From Providencia rettgeri (lineage in GTDB: Bacteria > Pseudomonadota > Gammaproteobacteria > Enterobacterales > Enterobacteriaceae): DNA of 64,000 nucleotides. Both the position numbers and the translations under genes were made by a program. The stretch spans positions 3,068,501-3,132,500 of the forward strand of contig UGTZ01000001.1 in NCBI GenBank assembly GCA_900455085.1, written 5' to 3'. Shown piece by piece: positions 57,713 through 64,000 of the stretch (positions within the stretch are counted from its first letter, which is position 1; each line of letters starts with the position of its first letter). A model generated the notes under the pieces. The model was not told where the DNA came from and made no database searches. It worked only from the letters and a program-made list of their open reading frames with translations.

Positions 57713-58510
57713 ATGTCTATCGATGATACTAAAACCAAAACAATAGCGATAACTAATATGACAGAAACCCCAACCACACTCGGCCGCATTCATTCATTTG
57801 AATCATGCGGAACGGTCGATGGTCCAGGGATCCGTTTTATTGTCTTTTTCCAAGGCTGCTTAATGCGCTGCCTGTATTGCCATAACCGCGATACTTGGGA
57901 CACTCATGGTGGCAATATTGTCACTGTTGACGAATTAATGAAAGAAGCCGTGACCTATCGCCACTTTATGAATGCGACTGGCGGCGGCGTTACCGCCTCT
58001 GGCGGTGAAGCTATCTTACAAGCCGAATTTGTGCGTGACTGGTTCCGTGCATGTAAAAAAGAAAATATTCATACTTGCCTTGATACCAATGGCTTTGTGC
58101 GCCGCTACGACCCAGTGATTGATGAACTGATGGATGTCACTGACTTAGTGATGCTTGATTTAAAACAAATCGATGATGCAATTCATCAAAAATTAGTGGG
58201 TGTTTCTAATCACCGTACTTTGGAATTTGCCCGTTACCTTGCCAAACGCAACCAAAAAACCTGGGTACGCTATGTTGTCGTGCCGGGTTGGAGCGATGAC
58301 GACCATTCAGTACATTTACTGGGCGAATTTACCAAAGATATGAACAATATCGAGAAAATCGAATTATTACCTTACCATGAGCTTGGTAAACACAAATGGG
58401 AAACTATGGGTGAAGAATACAAGCTAGATGGCGTTAGACCACCATCAAAAGAAGCGATGGAACGAGTCAAAAGTATTCTTGAAAGTTATGGTCACAAAGT
58501 GATGTACTAA
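57713..58510 (+). CDS. pflA: Pyruvate formate-lyase activating enzyme PflA
   Basis: This radical-SAM enzyme (265 residues from 57713) installs the glycyl radical on PflB. The iron-sulfur cluster motif is seen as GCLMRCLYCHN, followed by the GG motif region (ASGGEAILQ). The ATG at 57713 has GGAG eight bases upstream. It gives an N-terminal extension of about 19 residues over E. coli PflA (246). An internal ATG at 57761 would be nearer the family length but has no ribosome binding site. It uses reduced flavodoxin (FldA, also in this window). Confidence 0.95.
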   Translation: MSIDDTKTKTIAITNMTETPTTLGRIHSFESCGTVDGPGIRFIVFFQGCLMRCLYCHNRDTWDTHGGNIVTVDELMKEAVTYRHFMNATGGGVTASGGEAILQAEFVRDWFRACKKENIHTCLDTNGFVRRYDPVIDELMDVTDLVMLDLKQIDDAIHQKLVGVSNHRTLEFARYLAKRNQKTWVRYVVVPGWSDDDHSVHLLGEFTKDMNNIEKIELLPYHELGKHKWETMGEEYKLDGVRPPSKEAMERVKSILESYGHKVMY

Positions 58511-58515
58511 AATTA

Positions 58516-58539
58516 TAGAGGCTCTTTGCAGAGCCTCTT
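58516..58539. terminator. Terminator between pflA and the DUF2000 gene
   Basis: An 8-bp stem (AGAGGCTC ... GAGCCTCT) lies between the convergent stops, with AT-rich flanks on both sides. Confidence 0.8.
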
Positions 58540-58541
58540 AT

Positions 58542-58964
58542 TTATTTGAAAAGCGGTAAATGGCCAATTAACTGAGTAACTGCTTTTTTATTTCCCACCA
58601 AGCCTATCCCTGCCAATTGAATATCTTTATATTGCTGTTCAGATAATTTCTGCTGATATTCATCATAAGTACGGCAAGATTGAGCGAGCAAACTAAAAGG
58701 AATGATATAAATATCATCTTTCTGGTAAGCGGCCACTTCAATCTCTTTCATATATTGCTCTGCGGATTTTAATATCGGTAATGGTGCATAAATCACCCCT
58801 GGGTAATTCATATTATCCAAACTATTAAGATCATTCCCTACCATATTATTGACTTTATTTCCTAAACTCACACCAATTACACTCGCTGCATTCATCGCTA
58901 AACCATTCGATAAGTTTTGGTTTACCACGATGGCACAACGGTGTTCTGTTGGATTAAAAATCAT
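58542..58964 (-). CDS. DUF2000 family protein
   Basis: This 140-residue protein reads like the DUF2000 family: a short N-terminal strand (HRCAIVVNQNLSNGLAMNAASV) and a central region ending in GIGLVGNKKAVTQLIGHLP. Some structures of the family resemble peptidyl-tRNA hydrolase-like folds, but no activity can be assigned from sequence. It is divergent from an Lrp/AsnC regulator with 155 bases between, a common layout for a regulator and its target. Confidence 0.8.
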   Translation of the reverse strand: MIFNPTEHRCAIVVNQNLSNGLAMNAASVIGVSLGNKVNNMVGNDLNSLDNMNYPGVIYAPLPILKSAEQYMKEIEVAAYQKDDIYIIPFSLLAQSCRTYDEYQQKLSEQQYKDIQLAGIGLVGNKKAVTQLIGHLPLFK

Positions 58965-59119
58965 CTCTCTTTTCCCTTTTACTGTTTATTATTGTTCTAA
59001 AACACCTCATTATTATTGCATTTAAAGAAAGAAATAAGCTTTCTAACTCAGTCATTACACGCTAAAATTTAGGCAATTTTATCCTATTTTATGCAATTTT
59101 AAGGTAAAGGCTTTCATTT

Positions 59120-59587
59120 ATGGCAATAGATAAGACAGAAATAAAAATATTGAAATTACTACAAGATGACGCTCGAATAACGAATCAAGTTCTTGCTGAA
59201 AAAGTAGGCATGTCAGCCTCTCCCTGTTGGCGAAGAGTTAAAAAACTAGAAGAAGAACATGTTATTGAAGGATATCGCGCTATTCTCAATCGTAAAAAAA
59301 TTGGCTTAGGTGTGATGGTATTTGTTCGCGTTATTATTGATAGCGATAGCGAGGCTGAAGCTCAAAAATTTGAACAAGAAGTGACTGAGCTCGAAAATGT
59401 TGTCGCTTGCTACAGTATTGGTGGTGATACCGACTTTTTATTGCAGGTTGTATCTCATGATTTAGACTCCTACGCCGACTTCGCGATGACGGTTATTCGC
59501 CGGTTACCGGGTATCAAAGAAATGCAAAGTATGTTTGTACTAAAAGAGATTAAGCCATTGGATGCTTACCCCATATCGCTCATTTAA
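59120..59587 (+). CDS. Lrp/AsnC-family transcriptional regulator
   Basis: This 155-residue regulator has an N-terminal helix-turn-helix (DKTEIKILKLLQDDARITNQ) and a C-terminal RAM/effector domain (VVACYSIGGDTDFLLQVV). It is not the global Lrp, whose N terminus differs, but a paralogue. It probably controls the divergent DUF2000 gene or a nearby amino-acid function. Confidence 0.9.
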   Translation: MAIDKTEIKILKLLQDDARITNQVLAEKVGMSASPCWRRVKKLEEEHVIEGYRAILNRKKIGLGVMVFVRVIIDSDSEAEAQKFEQEVTELENVVACYSIGGDTDFLLQVVSHDLDSYADFAMTVIRRLPGIKEMQSMFVLKEIKPLDAYPISLI

Positions 59588-59951
59588 CCGCTGGGTAAAT
59601 GGCATTTTGCTTACATATTAATAATAATGATTATTTAATTTACTATTCACTATTAAATTAGGGTTTGGTCTTACTGTATAGAATAAAAAAAACAGCCGTT
59701 TTCACTGTACTACTAAATACTCATACTCTATTCAATACATTAAGGTATAGATAATGGTCTTATTACAATAAAAAATATCTTATACAAGAAAATTTTAATC
59801 AAAAATACCTTACCAGAATAGTCTGCTTTATAATAAGTTAACTTATCTGCATACTACTGCCGATAAGTTACAATAATGGGTATAAGCCCAGAAAACTTAT
59901 TAATAATAATATATTGCTAATTCACTACGACTAACAGGTTCCTTTCTTATC
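59588..59951. other. Upstream region of the BPSS1780-family gene
   Basis: This 364-base AT-rich region has no gene. It contains a 9-bp inverted repeat TAACTTATC (59839-59847) / GATAAGTTA (59862-59870) and an overlapping ATAAGTTAACTTAT palindrome, possibly operator sites. Confidence 0.5.
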
Positions 59952-60758
59952 ATGAATAATGAAAACTTCAGTGCAGATAACAACCCTGCACCTACAATTA
60001 ACGCACAAACTCAAGCCGATACATTCGTTTTTCACGCAGAACCTCGCACAGTAGATGCAGGTGAAGGTGTTAACTGGATCAGCCAATCATGGTCTCTTGT
60101 TAAAGAAAAGCTGGGAATGTGGATCCTAATTAACATCGTTCTGTTTGCGGTGATCTTTATCATTTCAATGATCCCATTCTTGAACTTACTGATTACTTTT
60201 ATTACGCCTATTTTTATTGGTGGTATTATTGCTATCAGTGAAAATCAACGTAAAACTGGCCAAGCAGAAATTGGGTTATTATTTGCTGGTTTCCAAAATA
60301 AATTCGGTACCCTATTTGCCGTTGGTGCCATCAACTTTGCGGCTAACTTAGTAGGCATGATCATCGCATTTATTATCGGTGGTTCTGCTATGTTTGGTTT
60401 ATTGATGGAAAGCAACCAATATGGTTCACCATCTGACGCGGCTATCCTTGCATCTTCAGGTACATTCTTCTTTGCAATTATTATCATGGCCGTTGCTGCG
60501 TTAGTAGGTACTGCCTTGACATGGTTTGCTCCAGCATTGGTTATGAACCACGACTTCACTGTTGGCGCTGCAATTTCTGCAAGCTTACAAGCTGTTAAGA
60601 AAAATATCCTGCCAGGTCTCCTGTTCTTTATCGTTTTATCAATCTTAATGATAATTTCAGTAATTCCTTTAGGTTTAGGTTTATTAGTTTCTATGCCAAT
60701 TATGTATGTTTGCTATTACAGCAGCTACCGCAGCCTGTTTTTCTCACAAGTAAAATAA
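59952..60758 (+). CDS. BPSS1780-family membrane protein
   Basis: This 268-residue inner-membrane protein has a soluble N terminus (residues 1-45, including RTVDAGEGVNWISQSW) and five or six hydrophobic helices that follow. The WISQSWSLVKEKLGMWI start of the membrane part is typical of the BPSS1780 family. The function is unknown. A perfect palindromic terminator follows. Confidence 0.8.
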   Translation: MNNENFSADNNPAPTINAQTQADTFVFHAEPRTVDAGEGVNWISQSWSLVKEKLGMWILINIVLFAVIFIISMIPFLNLLITFITPIFIGGIIAISENQRKTGQAEIGLLFAGFQNKFGTLFAVGAINFAANLVGMIIAFIIGGSAMFGLLMESNQYGSPSDAAILASSGTFFFAIIIMAVAALVGTALTWFAPALVMNHDFTVGAAISASLQAVKKNILPGLLFFIVLSILMIISVIPLGLGLLVSMPIMYVCYYSSYRSLFFSQVK

Positions 60759-60803
60759 ACCAAAGTGTGATGGTTTAACGACTTTGCTAAATCATTAAAT
60801 CTA

Positions 60804-60831
60804 AAAAAGGAAAGCAATTGCTTTCCTTTTT
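60804..60831 (+). terminator. Terminator after the BPSS1780-family gene
   Basis: A perfect 28-base palindrome (AAAAAGGAAAGCAA then TTGCTTTCCTTTTT) ends in T5, 45 bases past the stop. Because it is symmetric it could also end minus-strand transcripts. Confidence 0.88.
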
Positions 60832-60909
60832 GCTATCCCATACAAATTCACATATATTCCTTTAAATAGTAATCTCCCTCTTTCCTTTCATAAATTGGAG
60901 CTGTTTTCC

Positions 60910-61803
60910 ATGTATTTCGATATTACTGATTTAAAACTGTGTGTTAATGTCGCTAATGCAGGGAGCATCACCCATGGAGCGAAACTAACTTATCTTACAC
61001 TGCAATCTGCAAGTGAACGGATACGTGGGTTAGAAAATGAATTAAACGTAGATATTTTTGTTCGCTCAGTGAAAGGGGTTTCATTATCAAATGCAGGTCA
61101 TACATTTATTGAGCATGCGAAAACAATTTTGCAGCAAATTGAAGTAATGCAAGATGAACTGCAGCAATATAGTCGACACCTGCGTGGGCATATTAATATT
61201 CTTTGTAATACCTCTGCTCAAATGGAGTTTTTACCTGCCCGTGTTAGTGCTTATTTACGCCAGCACCCTGCGATGTCTGTGTCAGTGAAGGAAATGCCAA
61301 GTACTAATATCGTCACTGCAATCAGAAATAAAATTGCTGATATCGGTGTTATCGCAGATTCTACTGATCTCACCGGGCTGGATATCCGGCCAGTCAGCTC
61401 AGATGAATTAGTTGTTTTTGTCCATAAAGATAGCCTTTGGGCAAACCGAGAAAATGTTCCATTTTCTGACATTATTGATGCTGAATTTATTGGTTTAATG
61501 GAAGATAACCCATTACAAAAACATATTGATAATAACGCCAAACAACAAGGCAGGCGGCTAAACTACCGAGTACGTATGCCAACATTAGATTCTGTAATGC
61601 AAGGGGTTAATGATGGCATTGGCATAGCTATTATTCCCAAACAAGCGGCACAGCGTAGCCAATTCTCTGCGAGTAAAATAGTGCAATTGGCTGAGATTTG
61701 GGCATGTCGAAAATTAGTTATCTGTGCACGAAATTTCAACCAATTACCTGATTACACTAACGAGTTTGTTAATTTCTTAATTAACTGGTCATCTGAAAGC
61801 TAA
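60910..61803 (+). CDS. LysR-family transcriptional regulator
   Basis: This 297-residue LysR-type regulator has the N-terminal helix-turn-helix (LKLCVNVANAGSITHGAKLT ... LQSASERIRGLE) and a C-terminal periplasmic-binding-like effector domain. The ATG at 60910 has GGAG nine bases upstream and is preferred over a TTG at 60895. It converges on the TauE/SafE permease gene, and their 3' ends overlap by 15 bases. It probably regulates that transporter, by inference. Confidence 0.9.
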   Translation: MYFDITDLKLCVNVANAGSITHGAKLTYLTLQSASERIRGLENELNVDIFVRSVKGVSLSNAGHTFIEHAKTILQQIEVMQDELQQYSRHLRGHINILCNTSAQMEFLPARVSAYLRQHPAMSVSVKEMPSTNIVTAIRNKIADIGVIADSTDLTGLDIRPVSSDELVVFVHKDSLWANRENVPFSDIIDAEFIGLMEDNPLQKHIDNNAKQQGRRLNYRVRMPTLDSVMQGVNDGIGIAIIPKQAAQRSQFSASKIVQLAEIWACRKLVICARNFNQLPDYTNEFVNFLINWSSES

Positions 61804-62517
61804 TTTTGTCGCCATGTAAATTCCTAATCCGATCAAACCAATAAAAAAGCAACGACGGAATAATTTCTCGCTAATAATCTTGCGAAAATATTGACCAAGG
61901 TACATTCCACTAATAGCAGGTATTAAGGCAAAGGCAGATAAACGCCAATTAATATCATATTGTTGCTGGTCAATGGATAACTTGATTGCTAATGCAACTG
62001 TTGATGCGGTAAAGGCTAGCCCTAGAGCCTGAATAAGCTCATTTTTATTTAATTTTAAGGTTTGCAAATAAGGGACTGCTGGGATAACAAATACACCTGT
62101 AGCAGCCGTAATCACACCGGTGATATACCCCACTGTTGGGGAAAGCCATATTTCATGTTTCTCGAATGATGGCATTTTTTTTGCGATTAACCCCCATATT
62201 CCATAGATAATAAGCACGATACCAAGTGCAGGTAGTGTCCAACCAGATGCTGAGGTTAAAGAAGGTAAAAAACTGAATACGGTGCCTAGTACCACCCCAA
62301 TAATAAAACCACTGAGCCGTTTGATTAGTGCCATAAATTGTGGGCCAATCAATAATTGCCATATATTCGTGATTAACGAGGGAATAATTAACAAGCTAGC
62401 AGCGGCAGCAGGCTCCATGGACGTGCTTAATAACCCCATTGCGATTGTTGGTAACCCTAACCCAATCACCCCTTTTACAAGGCCTGCTAGTAAGAAAACA
62501 CCAATAATTACACCCAT
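61789..62517 (-). CDS. TauE/SafE-family membrane transporter
   Basis: This 242-residue protein has about eight hydrophobic helices and the family-type N-terminal segment LAGLVKGVIGLGLPTIAMGLL, repeated in part near residue 130 (VGYITGVITAATGVFVIPAVPYL). The family exports sulfite, sulfonates or small organic anions. The substrate is unknown. Its stop lies inside the end of the LysR gene on the other strand. Confidence 0.9.
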   Translation of the reverse strand: MGVIIGVFLLAGLVKGVIGLGLPTIAMGLLSTSMEPAAAASLLIIPSLITNIWQLLIGPQFMALIKRLSGFIIGVVLGTVFSFLPSLTSASGWTLPALGIVLIIYGIWGLIAKKMPSFEKHEIWLSPTVGYITGVITAATGVFVIPAVPYLQTLKLNKNELIQALGLAFTASTVALAIKLSIDQQQYDINWRLSAFALIPAISGMYLGQYFRKIISEKLFRRCFFIGLIGLGIYMATKLAFR

Positions 62518-62649
62518 CTATATCACCTCAATAAATTTACTTTACCGTAGAGTAATGCCCTACATTGAATAGCGCTATTTGGAAAATATTGAGGGGGGAT
62601 CAGGTTTAGCCTGAGGATACATTTTCAAAATGCTTAAAATTTGCAAAAA

Positions 62650-62677
62650 AAAACGCGACTACTACGAGTCGCGTTTT
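62650..62677 (-). terminator. Terminator of serS
   Basis: A perfect 11-bp stem (AAAACGCGACT ... AGTCGCGTTTT) has an A-run on the plus strand that gives a T tract on the minus strand, 22 bases past the serS stop. Confidence 0.93.
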
Positions 62678-62699
62678 ACTTTTGACGAAGTAACGGAAA

Positions 62700-63992
62700 T
62701 TAACCGATGTACTCTAACCCTTTCATATATGGGCGTAATACTTTTGGAACTTCAATACGGCCATCTGCTAATTGGTAGTTTTCTAAAATCGCCACTAATG
62801 TACGACCAACCGCTAAACCAGAACCATTCAGAGTATGAACAAGTTGTGTTTTCTTATCACTCTTACCGCGGAAGCGAGCTTGCATACGACGCGCTTGGAA
62901 ATCCCACATGTTTGAACAAGATGAAATTTCACGATAAGTATTTTGCGCTGGTAGCCATACTTCTAAGTCATAAGTTTTACGTGAACCAAAACCAATATCA
63001 CCGGTGCATAAAATCACTTTACGATAAGGTAAGTTCAGTAATTGTAATACTTTTTCTGCATGGCCAGTCAGCTCTTCCAATGCATCCATAGATTTTTCTG
63101 GATGTACGATTTGCACTAACTCAACTTTGTCAAATTGATGCATACGGATCAAACCACGTGTATCACGGCCATAAGATCCCGCTTCAGAACGGAAACAAGG
63201 TGTGTGTGCTGTCATTTTCAGAGGAAGTGAGTCTTCATCTAAAATTTCATCACGAACCAAGTTAGTCACAGGTACTTCAGCTGTTGGGATCAAAGCATAA
63301 GTACTGCTGTCTGCTTCTTCTTCCAGTGGTTTAGTATGAAATAAGTCTTCACCAAACTTTGGTAATTGGCCAGTTCCGTACAGCGTGTCATGGTTGACTA
63401 AATACGGAACATACAATTCTTGGTAGCCATGTTGTTCAGTATGTAAATCAAGCATGAATTGTGCCAAGGCACGGTGCATGCGAGCAATTTGCCCTTTCAT
63501 GACAACAAAACGTGCACCCGTCAGTTTTACCGCAGCTGGAAAGTCTAAGCCGCCAGATAGCTCACCAAGGCTAACATGGTCTTTAACTTCGAAGTCATAC
63601 TGGCGAGGCTCACCCCAACGAGCCACTTCAATGTTGTCAGAATCATCTTTACCGTCAGGTACTTGGTCATCAGGGATATTCGGGATACTCAAGGCAATAT
63701 CACGGATTTCTTGTTGCAGCTTTTCAAGCTCCGCTTTTGCAGAATCCAATTTTTCGCCTAATTGGTTAACTTCTAGACGTAATGGTTCGATATCTTCACC
63801 ACGTGCTTTTGCCGCACCAATAGTTTTCGATCGCGAGTTACGGTCTGCTTGCAGGGTTTCAGTTTCAACTTGTAAAACTTTGCGGCGTTCTTCTAATTCA
63901 CGCAGCTTTTCCACATCAAGGGTAAAACCCCTGCGAGCCAGTTTTTCAGCAACCGCGTCTAGCTCCGTACGCAGTAAATTGGGATCGAGCAT
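62700..63992 (-). CDS. serS: Seryl-tRNA synthetase SerS
   Basis: This 430-residue class II synthetase, the E. coli length, starts with the long antiparallel coiled-coil arm (residues about 28-105) that grips the tRNA variable arm. Motif 2 reads FRSEAGSYGRDTRGLIRMHQF and motif 3 GSGLAVGRTLVAILENYQ. The start codon lies eight bases from the right edge of the window, so the promoter is outside. Confidence 0.97.
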   Translation of the reverse strand: MLDPNLLRTELDAVAEKLARRGFTLDVEKLRELEERRKVLQVETETLQADRNSRSKTIGAAKARGEDIEPLRLEVNQLGEKLDSAKAELEKLQQEIRDIALSIPNIPDDQVPDGKDDSDNIEVARWGEPRQYDFEVKDHVSLGELSGGLDFPAAVKLTGARFVVMKGQIARMHRALAQFMLDLHTEQHGYQELYVPYLVNHDTLYGTGQLPKFGEDLFHTKPLEEEADSSTYALIPTAEVPVTNLVRDEILDEDSLPLKMTAHTPCFRSEAGSYGRDTRGLIRMHQFDKVELVQIVHPEKSMDALEELTGHAEKVLQLLNLPYRKVILCTGDIGFGSRKTYDLEVWLPAQNTYREISSCSNMWDFQARRMQARFRGKSDKKTQLVHTLNGSGLAVGRTLVAILENYQLADGRIEVPKVLRPYMKGLEYIG

Positions 63993-64000
63993 GCTTATCC

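Noticed and set aside
1..64000. tRNA, rRNA, insertion sequences or prophage genes
   Set aside because: I scanned intergenic regions and the listed proteins and saw no tRNA-like fold, transposase, integrase or phage structural gene.

Overview
The window comes from an AT-rich enterobacterial chromosome. Almost every housekeeping protein reads as a close relative of its Escherichia coli counterpart: MukFEB, MsbA/LpxK, KdsB, RpsA, IhfB, AroA, SerC, Pgm, SeqA, FldA, Fur, ChiP, YcaO, FocA/PflB/PflA and SerS. The low GC, a membrane-anchored bactofilin like Proteus CcmA beside fur, and the joining of blocks that are far apart in E. coli suggest Morganellaceae, most likely Providencia. The genus is an inference, not something shown directly.

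Layout. Bases 1-5097 (minus strand) hold most of a very large toxin gene that runs off the left edge. In protein order it has a papain-like (C58/YopT-type) protease region, an ExoY/CyaA/edema-factor-type adenylate cyclase with all the usual catalytic residues, and a TcdA/TcdB-type pore-forming translocation region. Next come the core cell-envelope and chromosome genes: gloC, mepK, ldtD, mukB-mukE-mukF-cmoM, elyC, kdsB, ycaR, a cold-shock gene, lpxK, msbA, comEC, ihfB, rpsA, cmk, aroA and serC (5.2-30.4 kb). A second conserved block, pgm, seqA, ybfF, ybfE, fldA, fur, ccmA and chiP (30.7-44.4 kb), is interrupted between ybfF and ybfE by a three-gene type I secretion operon. That operon encodes ABC exporter, membrane fusion protein and second ABC exporter, in the order of rtxBDE, with no toxin gene beside it. 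The right part carries a short-chain dehydrogenase, ansB and ycaO, then a sugar-acid catabolic cluster (UxaA-type dehydratase, MFS transporter, DapA/KDG-aldolase-type lyase, IclR regulator) lying between ycaO and focA-pflB-pflA. It ends with a DUF2000 gene, an Lrp/AsnC regulator, a BPSS1780-family membrane protein, a LysR regulator, a TauE/SafE permease and serS.

How the genes work together. mukFEB form the condensin-like chromosome machine. msbA, lpxK and kdsB serve lipid A/Kdo synthesis and export. cmk, rpsA and ihfB form the usual nucleotide/ribosome/nucleoid cluster. focA, pflB and pflA handle fermentative pyruvate cleavage and formate transport behind an FNR-like site. The toxin and the orphan exporter are the two accessory modules of greatest interest. 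A secretion link between them is only a hypothesis.

Sequence quality. Nine coding interruptions occur: two in the toxin, one each in mukF, kdsB, cmk, the dehydrogenase gene and the lyase gene, and two in the uxaA-like gene. Every one is repaired by adding or removing one base in a short homopolymer run. kdsB and other core genes are among them, so sequencing or assembly error is the simplest explanation, and the toxin may be intact in the living strain.
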